Origin: Ricinus communis
Taxonomy: Eukaryota > Streptophyta > Magnoliopsida > Malpighiales > Euphorbiaceae
DNA: 64,000 bases
Assembly: GCF_019578655.1 (NCBI RefSeq)
Contig: NC_063265.1
Location: forward strand, 16,912,285 to 16,976,284
Direction: 5' to 3'
Part shown: piece by piece, positions 1-14,129 of the stretch
Layout: every line of letters starts with the position of its first letter
Numbering within the stretch: the first letter of the stretch is position 1
Position numbers and translations under genes: made by a program
The notes under the pieces: model-generated
Databases searched by the model: none
Told to the model about the DNA's origin: nothing
What the model saw: only the letters and a program-made list of their open reading frames with translations

Positions 1-162
1 TCATTATTTTTTTAGGAGCTACACTATCGCTTTATAAATTTAAAGAGAAATAAAATAATTTTTAAAATATTTTATTATTATTATTTTTTAAAAGCCATAT
101 TCTCTTTCATTTTTTTTTTATTGTAAAATATTGAATAGAGAGTGAACTAAGGAACATTATTA

Positions 163-164
<2 letters not shown>

Positions 165-200
<36 letters not shown>
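165..200. repeat. (AT)18 microsatellite
   Basis: Uninterrupted AT dinucleotide run. Confidence 0.95.
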
Positions 201-203
<3 letters not shown>

Positions 204-1159
204 TAAAATAAATTAAAAATTATTTTTTTATATCTTAATAGAAAAATATAATTACAAATGTTCTTACACAGTTAAATATTTTTAAAAAATTGTGATAAGT
301 TTATGACTTTTTTTTAAATTAACTAAAGATGAGATTTTTAAAATGACATTCACGGGTAGTATTTCAATCAACTTCATCACTAAAATAATAAATTTTCCCA
401 GCATTTTCATATGGTGCATTAAACTATAAGAATTAAAAAGATTTATATCTGGCATTACCAAAACTATTAAGCTAAAAAAATAAAATGCTGAAGGTCATAT
501 TTTAATATATTTCATTTATCTATACTCCAGGTATAAAAAATACTCAAAATTGAAGGCAACATAGGATTGCAGTCTCCCTCAATTTCATGTTTACCAATAA
601 AGCAAATGTGTGAAAGAACATGAAAAATTTAAAAGAAAAACAACCTGAAGAAAGACGGAAATAGGTAGAGATTAATGTAAAGAGCAGACTAATTCGAGTC
701 TCATTTAACGCTTCATAAAGGGGAATGCTTTTGGTAGATACACTGTCATTAATTGTCCATGATGCTTTCTTTCTTTCTTTCTTTCTTAATACGTTATTCA
801 TCGTATTCAAGTGTTTTTATTGTTCAACTCTGCTTAAAAAAAAGCAGTACCCGTAAAATTTCTTCTGAATTTTTCATCAATTGGCAGCCTTATGGTGGAC
901 CTAATATTTCTCTGTCCGACCCAATTCACTAGTCCATGGAAGGCTTTTCATGGATCCAGCGGAGCATGTTTTACAGATATGGGCTTTCCCACTGAAGATC
1001 ATTTTTTGGTTCCAAAGCCAGATTTAGAAGCTGAACGAGGATGATTTACATGTATCTATATTGTTGCCTTAAAAATTTATCTTCCGGATTGAACCCATTA
1101 AGCTCTTCGTCCAAATTGGATTCAAATAGTATTTCCTCTAAAATGTTAAAAGCACTGAG

Positions 1160-1160
<1 letters not shown>

Positions 1161-1212
<52 letters not shown>
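1161..1212. repeat. (TA)26 microsatellite
   Basis: Uninterrupted TA dinucleotide run. The repetitive tyrosine-isoleucine open frame across it is an artefact. Confidence 0.95.
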
Positions 1213-1216
<4 letters not shown>

Positions 1217-4200
1217 TATAGGATGGGCAATTAAGAGCATCCCTTTTGAGGGACAAATGGGGTAGTAGGATCTCTATCCTATTTTATGGACAAATAATTC
1301 TATCGATCAGTTTTCACGTTTGTCATCTCTCAACTGATATTTGATTCACCAAATAAATATATGTTCATAGAGCAAAAGAGGAGTCATTGTCTGGTGCCTA
1401 AGGCCAATTTTTTGTGTTATCAGATCGGCCTATTGCTTCTTTGTTTTTACTGATAAAAGTATCTTTTAATCTTTATACTCTAAGCCTCTCTATCATTGTC
1501 TGATCTTTATCCAACAGCACTCTTACATAAATTGACACAAAGGCGTTAGATATAATAAAAATATATAAAAATAAAAATTGACACAAAGACAGCAGCATTA
1601 CCACGTTTTATTGTCTTCCGAGTTTCCAGTTGAGAGTGTTTTCGTATCCTAAAGAGTAATATAATATTATTAAATAGTACTTAGAAAACTTTAACTCGAA
1701 AAATTTTTAATTTTTATAAATAAAAATATGAACTAAACTATTCTCATATATACATTTTATGGCAAAAAATTTAAGAACATAAATCAATTATTAGATTATG
1801 ACTCTATTATACGTATGCGAGAGAAAATAATAATTTTTTTTTCTCTTTATTTAAATTTATTTTGCGTATAACTTATTTTAATTTGTTTCGATTCTTTTCT
1901 ATTTATATGGTATATGATATTTTTATAAAATTAATTTTAATATTTTAAAGTTATTTTAAAATTAGTAAAATAATTTTATAAAAATATTTCAAATAAAAAA
2001 GAATTGGAAGAGGGATGTTTTAATGGTTAGACATTGATCCTATACTACCCTGGTAGTGTGAGCACTGAGCAGCCCTTCAACTCTCCTTTACTTTCATTTA
2101 AGACACAGATTTGAAGTTGTGAGACTTAATTGATTGATACATTAAATGAATTGGAGTTATAAGTGTAAACTAGGTTTTCTTTTTGGTTCAACAGTCTAAA
2201 CTAGGTAGATAGGAGGAGTGTTACTCATAAAAGCAAATGTCATTTCAAATAAATACCCTTTCGCGATTTTTAATTTCAATAGTCACACAATAATAAATTA
2301 ATTTTCATTTTCATGCAGTGACTATAGTCATATCCAAATTATTTATCTAATTAAACTATATTCACTTCTAGATTAGAATATAAATATAAACATGATATTC
2401 TTTAATATTATATATATATATAAGAAGGCTTTTTTTTATTAATTCCTTATGTGTACAACTAGTTCATAAACAATTTAATTTTTATCAGTTTTCTTTCTGG
2501 GAAATCCATAGACTTTTAAAGGTCCCAATTTAATTAAAGCTATCATTATTTAGGTATATGTTTGGAATTAGTGTCCAATGTTAAAAGGAGCAGGTGTAAA
2601 TTTTTTAATTTAAAATTAATTTTTCTATAAAACTGGTTTCTTAAAATCTGTTTTCAGGAATAAATATTAATTTATTTTTCTTGAAACTAGTTTTTCAAAA
2701 TCTAAAAATTATGTGAAGAAACTCTTGAGGAACTCTTAGCCTAATGGAGGTTATGGTATTTGTGGGGGGTGCATGTTAAACACATATTGTATGGAGAAAG
2801 GCTAATAGTTGGTTCTAGTGCTATCAAATCAAATGGCTCGTGCCGTTGTTGAGCTGATGAACCAAGATATTAGGGTTCCTATCTCCTTTGCTACTACTTG
2901 ATTGTTCTTAGCCTCATGGCCTCATTTTAATTGTTTTTCTTTTGAAAAAGAAAAATACCAATTTAATGAACATCCTTAAGTAACTTGATTCTATGCCACA
3001 AAATCTACATTAGATATTTAAAAAATTAGTATATTTTGCGGCACTTGTTATTATTTAATTATAAATAGTAATATAAACTAAGTTAATATATTATAAAAGA
3101 TAAAGTAATTTAGATATTCTTAAGAATTATTTAAAAAAAAATATTAATTAATTAATTCCTTAATTATATAGAAAAATGAATGGCAAAAGAGTAAATAATT
3201 AAAATCCTCCTAAAGTTTATGAGAATTTATTACTCGATCTCTACTCTTCAAGAATGCATCATCAAATCTTAGATTTTTACTTTATTAACTAGAACTTCCT
3301 CCTTTAATCATTAACATAATATTTTATTAGTTTTCTAAATATGTTTTGTTAATATTCAAAACTGCTCTTAAAATATAATATATTCTCCTCAATTAAATTA
3401 TATATTAACAGATAATATAAGTTTAGATTACTACTAAAATATTTTATTTTTATTAATAAATAAAATAGTCAAATATGAAGAAGTCTTTGATGTTTCAAGT
3501 AGTTGCTAGAAGTTAGAAGTTTGATTTCAATAAGTCATAGTTTATAGGAGTCTGTTTATTTCTAATTTGTTAATCACATTTCTATTTTTAAGGCTATTTC
3601 CTTGTATTCAGTTAAACTAACAAGGCTATTTAAATAATCCTCTTTTAATAAAAGCAGTAGAGAATTTTATGCAAAATCTCTAATTTTAACAAAATATATT
3701 ATACTCATAAAAGATATATGAAATAAAACTAGAATTTTGAACCTTAATTTCTTTTTGCAAATAAGTTTATAATGATAGATTTCTGAATAATAAAATATAA
3801 ATCACATAAATTTTTATAAATCTTCTAAATATAATTTCTAAATCAAATAAAATCAAAAGTAACTTGTATAAATTCATGCATGATATTAAAACAAAGCTGA
3901 AAAAACTAAAATAAAATTATAAAGTAAATATTATGAAGTAGATGTGTTTATTTATTGAAAAGATTTTAATGAATTTTGTGAAACAAGGGCAATTTAATAA
4001 TATTCAATAATTCTAACAGAAGATATTAATAGAAGGATTTTTTTAATCAACAAATCAAAATGTAAATAATTTAATAATATATTTTTGAAAAATCATAAAT
4101 TTTTATTAAATGAGAGGCTTTTATAACTTATTCAAAGAAAAGGAAAACCAGATCAACAAGTAAGAAAGTTAGAAATCCTTGTTTTTATTTATTTACTTAA

Positions 4201-7200
4201 TTCATTCAGGTATTGGGGTTTTGCAATTAGGGAGAAAGTGACCTGTGACTGAGCAAATTGCCATGAGATTTGTGACAAAATAAAGAGCAATGATGACCAA
4301 AGATCAGTCATTTTCTCATTGCTTTCACTCTTCTATCTATTAATTGCTCAACTTTATTTTCTTTTTACTGCCATCGGGTTTGCTTAAAGGTTAAATGTAA
4401 TCATGATGAAGCAGTTCAGTACATTGTTGTGTTGTTGTAGTTGGAGTTAAGTGTAGCCATTTATGACATTATGAGCCCACTCCATCACCAGGAAAAATAT
4501 TAAAGTTTGTAGTAAAAAGATTCATGGGCCCAAGTTACCATCCTCAAAGTACCAACTAGACCCATCTACTGCTATCATTATTATTTTGGAAAAACTTGAA
4601 AAATCAAAAGTCTTTATTTTTGGAGCAGAGAGAGAACCAAAAATGCATATTATTTTTTCCCTAGATTCATTTGGAAAAAAAAGTGAAAAATCTAATTGGA
4701 ATTACTTGAGCAGATTCATAATTTCCAGAGAAGAATAATCTTACCAATGTTGAAGATTTCTTTTCTTGTATATTTTCTCCATTTTCAATCAAGATACTGT
4801 ACTTAAAAGCTTTAAAGATGTTGGTTTCCTTTTCCTTTTGTTCAGTGGTTTGCTGCCTTTACTGATTTAATATGATACTGGATGCCATGTATCACTCTCT
4901 TATCACCAAAATGACCCATGAATTGAACTTCTTGGTATTTTTTTTTTTTCAGAACCTTTTTTCAGTTCCTTAGAATGAGTGTGTCCCTTGAGAATTAGAC
5001 CCTCTTGGTACTTCACCAATACTAAAGTTAAAAAGAAAAATTAAAGAAAGAAAAGAAAACACTATGCATATAAATTTTTGGACTTCCCTTTCTTTTTGGG
5101 GACAAATTGGAAAGTTATGGGGTACCCTGTCCTATTGGACAGGAGATGATTTGTTGCACCAGATTTCTCACATTTGATGCACCAAATATGAAATATTTCA
5201 AGTCAAGAAGAAAAGAATATCTAAAGCCCCTTTCATAACTTTGAATTTTCTTGTTTAGAAAATATTAGTACTTTTCTTTCTCCATTTCTTAACCTTTTTA
5301 TCTTTGTCTGTTCTTTATCATACAAGACATGGCTTCTTGATTTTGATTGAATATGATTAGTAGTAATAAGAACCACCAAATGTTAATTTCCAATTTTTTC
5401 CACATGCAATTGTCCATTTGAGTTGATATCAAACTAAAAAGTGGATCAATAAAAGCCTTAAAGTATTGATGGAAAAGAATGCTTAATAACCATCTTGTCA
5501 TGGGTTAGTTATCCTTTAAATATTTTAGCTAATAAGAATCTTAATTTGGTTTTCTGATTAGAGCAACTTATTGCAAAAGAAGAAATTATTCTATCTAGGC
5601 CAAATGCCTTATTAAATTACTAAAATTTTTATTTTTTATTTTATTTATTTAAATTTGTATATTTTAATATTAAGAACTCAATAAAATTTCATTAAATATG
5701 TATACAAATTCCTAATTAAAATAAAAATAAATATATAAAGACTTAAAAACTCAATAGCAAAAAACTGAATTTGGAACACTCAATGAATGAGTTTCGCCTC
5801 ATTCCTATTTTATGAGTTTTATGTTGGTTGGCCATATATTTATGTTTAGTTAATTAACATAACACTCATGTGGACTCAAATGCTTTTAGTATCAATTAAA
5901 GTGAAGAAACAAACAAAAATTAATTACAATTTTTTCTTTGATCTCTTAAATATTTAGAGTACTTTAACCTCTAGTAGGATTAGGTTGCTAAGTAACATAG
6001 ATAATCATAATAAATAAATAAATAAAACATCTTTTTTGCACAGCTAAAGAACATGTTCCTAGAATACAACACTTGCTGCCTGTAGAAGCAGACACAACCC
6101 CTACTTCTCTTTATCCTAACAATGGGGTAGGGTGGTGAGTTGGACATTAACTTCTTTTATTGGCTATATCAGTATGGTTAACAACTCTTTAGTATTATTT
6201 CTTTTTCTTAATTTCTTAAAAATCTTTATCAGAAAAGGATTAGTTTATGATCAAATACTTGTTGTCAATTATAAGGGTCATGTTGTTTTCCACTAACAAA
6301 TGAAGATTCCTTTGCTTGGTCCCTAGATTTGACTAACCCTTTAAAATAGACCACATTTAAGTCCCTTTTAATTTAGCAGACAACTACATTTATGGAACAA
6401 AGTTTGGATAGAAATCCATTTATTTGTCATGTGTTTTTCTGCCCTTTGCATGTATTGCCTCCTTTCCACTTAATTATTCAATATTTTTCAGTTTCTCACT
6501 GAGTTATAGCTCAATTAAATCCCACTCAGTCATGTCATGAGAAATTCTTGGACATCAATGAACTAGTGCTATTACCTTTGCTATTACTGAGCTAACAAAT
6601 TACTTTTAATAAAGATTATGACTTTTCTGGTTATTTACTTGTACTCAAGTTTTTAATTTAGACAAATCTAAAGAGATATATGTGTATGTCACAATCATCA
6701 ATTTTGGCATTTTTAGATGTTGACATTTCTTTTGTCTCCCATAAGTACAAAAAATATTAGCAATTTCCAGTTTTTTATTGTTTTTGTTTCAAAAGAAAAG
6801 AATATCATGAGACCTTGTAATATTGTATGATTTGATATTCATGATTGCTCTTCAACAATAACATTTTAATATGAAGAGTTGAACCAAATAACGCCCAATT
6901 TCAAATTATATGATTTGGAAAGGGAAGAGAGGGAAATAATTTCTCACTAGTCGTTATTTATTAACCTCACCGCCCTTTCTACAAGACATGAGACCCCTTC
7001 TCCCATAGTCAAACTGCACGTATAATTATTATCTTCAAAGTAATTTCATTGATGATGGATCTCTTCTTTCTTTATAAGAAAATAATCAAACTACTATATC
7101 AGTTATATTATAATTAATTATTTTAATTATCAAAAAAATATAAACTGATAAATAATTAATTATTTAATATAAAAGTATTAAATATTTATATAAATGTGTG

Positions 7201-10200
7201 TTATTACTTTATACCTGCAAAGTTTATACTATAAGAGTCGGAAATTGAAGAAACACAAAGTTTATTGAAAAAAGAGAAAAGGCATTAAACCAACTGTCCT
7301 CCTCAACCTGGTTTCAAGTGAAAATTATGCATCCTTTTGTGAGAAAACTATATTAAAAACTAAAAGAAAATAAGACACCCTTTTCGAAAGAAAGTAAAGT
7401 GAATTGAGTAATAATATAAGTAATGTATTTCAAGTCCCAAAGCAAGCAGTCATTATGCATATCTTTTCCCACCACCAAATGCTCTCTCTCTTCTCAAAAC
7501 TGCCAATGAGCTCCACCTTCACCCTTCTTTCTCACTGCCCCTGCACCCCCACCATTCCGCATCACAAATCTTCTTTTGGCAAAATGTCTTTTTAAATCCC
7601 TAATATTTTTATTTTTATTTTTTTCATAATTTATTATATATTTTTATCTGCATTTTATTAAAAAAATATTATTAGTCCTTAAATAAAGTCAAATAAAAAT
7701 ATAATATCTTAATAGAACAAATAATAGTGTCAATAAAACAATGTTGACAAATTTAGGAGTTTATGTATGCCCATTTTATAATGCAGAATTTAGAGTCAAA
7801 GTATGACATGATAAAATAAAAATGGTCTTTCACTCGGCTAAGTCAGAAAATTAAGATGGAATTGGAATCCACCTGTTTTCTTTTCTTTTATTAATTATAT
7901 ATTACATATTATAAAATTTGAAAATTTTCATCTATTGCACTTATAATATAAAATTATAACACATATAATTTGATCTATTATAATTTAGAAACTATATATT
8001 AATAAGTTAAATGCGAAAAAATAAATTTTAATATCAACCACTCTTTATTGAAAAATCTGGCGACTCTAGTAATTGATAAAGTTATCATTTTTGCAAAAAA
8101 AAAAAAAAAAAAACTGAGCAAATTATATCAATCATTAGAGGTAATAGATATAATTAATCAAAATTATAAAAATTAACTTTTCATAAAAAACTATCCTGCC
8201 ATTTATTATTTTTATATTTTTATATTTTAGATTTGTATGATCTAGTATTAATAAAATTAATTTTTTATTTATAAATATTTATTGAATAATTTAGCAGAAA
8301 ACTAATTAAATATATACGAAATTTCAATATTTATTATACATGCAACCATTTTTACTAAAATTTGACAACTCTTAGAATTATGTTAGTTTTGAAGCAAGAT
8401 AACATACACACTTGAGTTGATTAGGTAGGTTCACAGTCCAGCTTCGGAGCCAAAATCCTGTAAAACTTCTAATTTAGGAGGCTGCCATGTTAACCTCAAA
8501 ACCGGGTGACATATACGAACCGTGATTGGATTGACCGGTTCACGGGTTGACTAGCATATAGATCTTATCAGATTTTAGCTAAAAAGGGGTTCAATCAATT
8601 AAGTATAAACCAAATCGGTTCTTTAATTCTACTAAAAGATTTTTAATTAAAAAGATTGACCGACTCATAAATTAATCATTCAATCTGTACAAATTTAACG
8701 TAATATAAAATCAATTACTACTCCAATTCTTAATTATTTTTTCATCCGTACGGGCAATCTGATTGATATCATATACCACAAAAAATTATATAATGATGAA
8801 TTAATCTTGGAAATCAGTTTGGCAACCTTACTGCGAGATCTCTTTTAACTAAAGAGATATTATAAGGCTGATCTCAATTACTATTGCTGCATGCAATCTC
8901 CTACCCAAGGCAAAGATGGAAATTTGATTGGTTGCAGATGGGATTCTCAATCCCAATCAATTTAGGGATAATTAATTTGTTTATTATTTATTTTTAAATT
9001 AAATGTATATTATGTTTTTGAATTTTAATTATTTAAATATTAAAAAATAAAAAATTCAACGCTAAGTGATGGGGCCATCAATATCCCTTTGAAGTTTGTC
9101 AAAATAAGAATGATAGTAGGTGGATGGGTATCTAAAGAAGCATCGATGTTGAATTTGAGATGTATGGTGGTAGAACGAAAGCTTCATATAATACCATCTT
9201 ACTGCTGTATTCCTCAGCTATCCCTCTTATTACATTAGCCAAAAAAATCAGGTCTCGTCTACCAGCATATATCTGTTGGTTCCCCCGACAAAAGAACTTC
9301 ATTTGTCAGTTGGAGTATCATACAAAAATAGATTTACTGGCTTAAAGTATGTAAATCTTTATGCACCCAATTCTTTTAATTTTGATAAATACAATATTTT
9401 ATTTTTTTAAAAATTGCAAAAGTAAAATTCTTTTTCTTTAACCAAGAGAATATTTTTTCAACCGATTTTTCTAGATGTATGCAATTTAGGAAAGGGGAAA
9501 ATATACATTTACAAGCAAGATTAGTCTCCTAATAAATAACTAAAAGATATGGATATATAAATTCTTGAACTCTCGGTTAAAATCTAGTTTAAATTCTTAA
9601 ATTTTAAATTAATTTAGTTACACCCTTAAATTTAAAAATAATATAATTATATTTCTTGAACTAACATATTTTGTAATTATGGATGATATTGTTGGCTTTT
9701 TTTTATAAAATAAAAGAAAGATTATTATTTGATATTTTATTCAATAAAAATAGAAATAATATTTTTTTACATATAAAAAATATGAATTGAGAAGAGTTAA
9801 GATAATTTATTTTGGCGTCTAAAAGTAATTAAATTCATCTCTATTATATGATGAGATAGACCAAATTAATTTCAACAATATATAATTAAATTATTTTGAA
9901 ATATATAATTATGAATTTGATTGAATTTTAACTTTAACTGAAAGTTCAGAAAATTAAATATTTTTTATCTAATAAACACATATGTAAAATCTCAAATTCC
10001 TATTCTCACCTGTAAATAAAAGAAAAAAAAAAAGAAGAAGGTAAAAGGCGTAAAACTTATTGACTAAACAAACGATTTGTCTCTCTGAATGTAATTCATT
10101 ATTAAAGAAAATTGTTTTTATATTATTTGACGGGAATAACTAATTAAAGACAATTTTCTCATTTAAGTCGAAAAAGAAAAAAAACAGCTGGATTATCTGT

Positions 10201-10376
10201 AGAAGTCTCCATACAGTTAAAAAGGAACTTCTACATTTCATTTAAAAGATTTTATTACAGGTTAATCTTCCTCATATTGATATTCCTACTACAAGAAAAT
10301 GCTAAAAAAGAAAAAGAAAAAAGGAAACTTTCACGTGCAACACCAAAAACTTAGAAGTCACGTGACATAGGTAGCG

Positions 10377-11006
10377 TCATCCATAGTAATAATGCAACTT
10401 CTGGTGCTGCTGCGACTGCGAGCAAGAAGAAGAACCATAACCGGTAGCAGTGTTATACGACGACGATTTAACAGAGTAAACGCCATTCCAGATCTCAGTA
10501 AAAGCTCTAACAATAATCCCATGGTGATAAGGAGAATTAAGCTGCAAGAAACAGTTCAAAAGCTCTTTTAGATCATCTTTAGAGTATATCTCTTTCTCCA
10601 ATATCATTTGTAGCATTGAATGTCGAAAATCCAGATATGGGTCATCTGAGTCTTTCTCAACTGCTACACTTTCACCTCCAACTCGACCAAATCCTCGTAC
10701 AGTACTTCTTGAACATTTTGTCTTGTTCTTGCTGCTGCTGCTGTTGTTATTCCTGTCCCAGTAATGATGGGGTGGAGTGTCGGTGGCCGGAGACAATGAG
10801 GTGGTTGTAGTGGGGGTGGCGGTGGTGGTGGTTTTTGACGAGGTAGAAGAAGAGTAGTAGAGGTGGTGGTTGTGATAAGTGGTGGTGGCTCTGGGTCTTG
10901 GTTTGGGGCTGAAAATGTTAGAAAGACTTGGTTTCTTGCAACTGTTACATCCTAAGTTAACTGAGACAGTGTTGAGGATGAGCCTTTTCTTGTTACTGGA
11001 TGACAT
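10377..11006 (-). CDS. OVATE family protein (OFP6/7/8-like transcriptional repressor)
   Basis: Intronless frame of 209 residues. The C-terminal part, about residues 105-180, is an OVATE domain: an acidic stretch (SDDPYLDFRHSMLQMI), then YSKDDLKELLNCFLQLNSPYHHGIIVRAFTEIW with part of the motif broken here only by naming. The N-terminus has the VSVNLGCNSCKKPSLSNIF signature seen in the OFP6/7/8 group, followed by low-complexity His, Ser and Thr runs. OFPs act in the nucleus as repressors, usually through KNOX/BELL homeodomain partners, and affect organ shape and cell-wall development; that role comes from the family. A TATA-like box lies about 120 bp upstream of the ATG and the short leader is CT-rich. 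The nearest Arabidopsis relative may be At2g36026, which would fit the synteny with HVA22J and E2FA. Confidence 0.9.
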   Translation of the reverse strand: MSSSNKKRLILNTVSVNLGCNSCKKPSLSNIFSPKPRPRATTTYHNHHLYYSSSTSSKTTTTATPTTTTSLSPATDTPPHHYWDRNNNSSSSKNKTKCSRSTVRGFGRVGGESVAVEKDSDDPYLDFRHSMLQMILEKEIYSKDDLKELLNCFLQLNSPYHHGIIVRAFTEIWNGVYSVKSSSYNTATGYGSSSCSQSQQHQKLHYYYG

Positions 11007-11126
11007 AGTTGTTTTAGTAGTAACAGTTTTTGAGAGAGAAAGAGAGAGGGAGAGATGGGTTTTTGTTGGGAAGCAAGGATGAAGAATTTGACTCCGGATG
11101 GTAGGAGTCTATAAATCCATTTTTGG

Positions 11127-11137
11127 TTATATATAAT
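11127..11137 (-). promoter_or_regulatory. TATA box of the OVATE-family gene
   Basis: On the minus strand the sequence reads ATTATATATAA about 120 bp before the OFP start codon. It is followed by a CT-rich leader containing the (GA)n-like tract at about 11031-11055 on the plus strand. Start of transcription is expected near 11100. Confidence 0.5.
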
Positions 11138-13463
11138 GAGGGTCCCTTTATGATATCGTTACCAGGCTGTTATGTTGAGCTATCACAGCATGATCTTGGC
11201 CGTTTATCTTGAATATATACTTTTGTCTTGCCAGAGATGAGGGTCAAATCAGTTAATTAGTCTTGAATTAATAAGTATTGGGATTGAGGAAAAACAGAGG
11301 TTTATATAAATAATGTAATCTAATCTCTCCAGTTTTTTGGTGTATGTGCTAAAAAAAATCGAATCCAACTGATAATTTAGTTCAGTTTTATTTATTTTAT
11401 TTTGTAAATTTAATTAATTGAGTCTAATTTTTATTTTTATTTTTAATTTGATTTGCTTTTTATTTCATTCGGTTGAAAGAGGTAATCAAATTTTTATTTT
11501 TTAGATAAAATATATTTTAATTTTATCATACGATTTAATTTTTTTAAATGATTTTAAGTTCAATTAGTTTATATAATTTTATTTTTACATTTAATTTTTT
11601 ATTCAATTTGATCCAATTTATATTTATATTCATATTTAAGCTTCAATTCATATTAAAAAAATTTAATTTATTCAATAATATTAATACCAAAGCGGGTAAT
11701 TAGTTATCCTTAATTGTCATTTATAACACTAAGGGCAATTATATATTTGATATGTAGTAATTAATTACGCAATGTCTTAGGTAAATAAAATCTAAAATAT
11801 TAAGATGCCTTTTATTTTCAAGAGAATCAGGTACATGATAAAGAACATTAATCAACATTCAAGAATTATAAGTATTGATAATTTAATTTTTTAATTATAT
11901 AATAGAAATAAAGTTAAAAATATTAATTAATAAAATAGACAAAAACTTATAATAATAATTTAAATGTAAATAAAATAAAGTTATAGAATTTTTGCATGAT
12001 TTTTTATGATAGACATTTAAGACAAATAAAGAATAAGTAATTAAATTTTTTATTTTATAGTAAATATGAATCAATTTACTATATAAAGAGGACTGACATA
12101 AAAACTAAACAAGTATTTCGCATAAAAGGAAAGAATAACAGAGATGAAGGGATGAGATATAGTTGAAGAAATAAACAATAACACTTTAAGCTTAGTTCAA
12201 ATTGCAAAAAATAATTTTAATAGCAGAAATATACCAGCATGTGACATGATTAACTTACAGGTAAGGTGGTTATGCCCATCAAATGGGGAGATTAAGGTAA
12301 TGATAAATTCTGTCAAAGTTGAATTACTATGGATACTATTACATGAAGAGTTGTGTATATGTAACCTGAGCGTAGTTGCTGTAGAAACTCATTCTAGATA
12401 AGTTGTATTAATTGGAATAAGATTAGACTGCCGATCTCTTGCTTTTTTCTTTTTTGTAAGAAGAAGTATGGCCTAGCTTGGCAGAAGTTACTGCCTCGTT
12501 TAACACATTCAGACAGAGGAAAACGGTCAAGTCTAAGCCGTTGTTGATGTAAACTACAGGCTTGTGAGATTATATTCAGGACGAGAAGAAGTGGGTCAGA
12601 GATGTATTAGGTGAAAGATGCAGATAGGAATAAGGAAATTTCAGATAGAAAACAAGAGGTATCACTGAATTTGTTGCTTAACAATATGTTTTGTTTTGTG
12701 CATGCACACACAATTATGGTTTGTTTGTATTTGTGCATTGTCTTCGAGTCCATTCGTGAAATAAAGAGACAAAAAGCCTAGTGGAGAGAGGCCTTGACTA
12801 GAAGAATCACATGTCCTTTTATCAAAATCCTGATGAATACTATATTGAAAGTACCCATGTGCAGCATCATTCCACTTGCACATTCTTTTGTCCATATCAT
12901 TGCTTTCTTTGTTTTCAGTCGGAAACTTGAGTTTGAGAGCATAAAATTATAAATTCCCAGTTGAGGATGTTAGTTAACCATATATCTCTGGTCCAGAAAT
13001 CAAGGCTCACGGACATTACAAGCTAATCTTTGGTCGATTTCCTGCCTGGTAATCTTGAGATTCTGCAGCAGGCAACTCTGATTTTGTTCTGTTTAACAAA
13101 ATATGTCCCATTAGTTGAATGAACCTACTTCATTGATTAAAGATTATTCCAACACCACCAAACATATAGTGTTTTACTAATCATATATTTTTCCTTAAGG
13201 TGTTCTATAGTTATCACTGAGGTAAGCAAAAGCTAATCATTGATCAACGATTGTATACTGGCAAATGCTGTATGGATCTTGGGTGTGCAATCTGATCAAA
13301 ATTTCTATAACCATACTGCAAAAGCATAGATAGAGAGATCATAGATAAATGCAGTCATCTTAATGATTAAAATAATAATGAGAAAACTAATTAAACAGCA
13401 AATGCTTATGAGGTAATTCATTTAAGACGCCCCTGAGAAAACAAAGGTGGAGTGAAACTCAGC
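11138..13463. other. Intergenic, AT-rich; no assignable gene
   Basis: The part up to about 12.1 kb is A/T-rich with no coding signal. From 12.4 to 13.4 kb the base composition is more balanced. A minus-strand open frame of 77 codons occurs at 12662-12895, but I recognise no family in it and it has no clear splice partners. Confidence 0.5.
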
Positions 13464-14030
13464 TTATTTCCCTGGACTAAGTATTTGATTCTTTATTAAG
13501 CTCATTTTATCAAAAAGAAAGAAAGAAAGAAAGCATGCTACATCTCAAGTAACCTGTAGTAATCCAGCCTCAGTGCAACAGAAACAATGTCTGTGACCTC
13601 CCCTTTCAGTTGATAGAGCACTGCCAGGAACCTGCATTGAAATCTTTATGCTGACAAATGAGTTAACATATCACCTGAAAAGTACGAACGACTAATGACG
13701 AAGCTCAATAGAAATTTTCCTGAACAGGTTAAATTACAAGATGAACTCGCAGGGTGATAAAGAAACAGCATTGGAAAATTAACATCCTGAAACACAAAGA
13801 GGAGGTTCAGGACCCAATGTAGCAGTCACCATAAACATCGATGTGAAATTCGTCATTGTGTTAGATCCTCCATATTCAAATCCTTCTCAAGTGTTTAGGA
13901 CCTGCCACATATAGCATGTCCGGCCAAATCCATTTTAATCCACTAGAAAATGCTTAGTGCTACAAAAGGCTAATTAAACACTTAAAATTTGCATGAAACC
14001 AGGAAAAGTTCAAACGAGCATTCCTGCATA
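13464..14030 (-). pseudogene. Truncated third LDAH copy: last exon plus part of intron 11
   Basis: Positions 13464-13643 match exon 12 of the two intact LDAH-like genes upstream. Conserved pieces are VPG.ALS.ER.GH.H.F.CTEAG and, after a gap, LIKNQI. The copy is broken: the reading frame hits TGA after the CTEAG segment, and a (TTTC)n tract of about 20-25 bp interrupts the alignment. Upstream, 13815-13990 resembles intron 11 of the neighbouring copy (for example the shared TGTAGCAGTCACCATAA), so the homology runs past the exon. No earlier exons were found, so this is a 3' remnant of a tandem duplication and not a processed copy. Confidence 0.8.
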
Positions 14031-14129
14031 ATACTTGGCAAACATGTTTTCATTTTCATACTAGGTAAATAAGTATAATCCTAAAGCTCATTTGGCACTA
14101 ATTAAAGAGGATGAAGTCCTTGTAGAATA

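Larger units (their letters stand above)
1..10376. other. AT-rich intergenic region, no gene recognised
   Basis: I see no open frame with protein-family resemblance and no convincing splice structure in these 10 kb. Composition is strongly AT-rich, with long A/T runs and two long (TA)n microsatellites. Around 8440-8700 the text changes to phrases built on ACCGGTTCACGGGTTGAC and its variants, which looks like a degenerate dispersed repeat, but no ends or target duplications are visible. Confidence 0.6.

Noticed and set aside
2790..2915. Open text resembling the end of a LINE or RNase H protein (MARAVVELMNQDIRVPISF)
   Set aside because: Too short, with stops on both sides and no catalytic motif.
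12662..12895. 77-codon frame on the minus strand
   Set aside because: Protein-like composition but no family recognised and no splice partners; not called as a gene.
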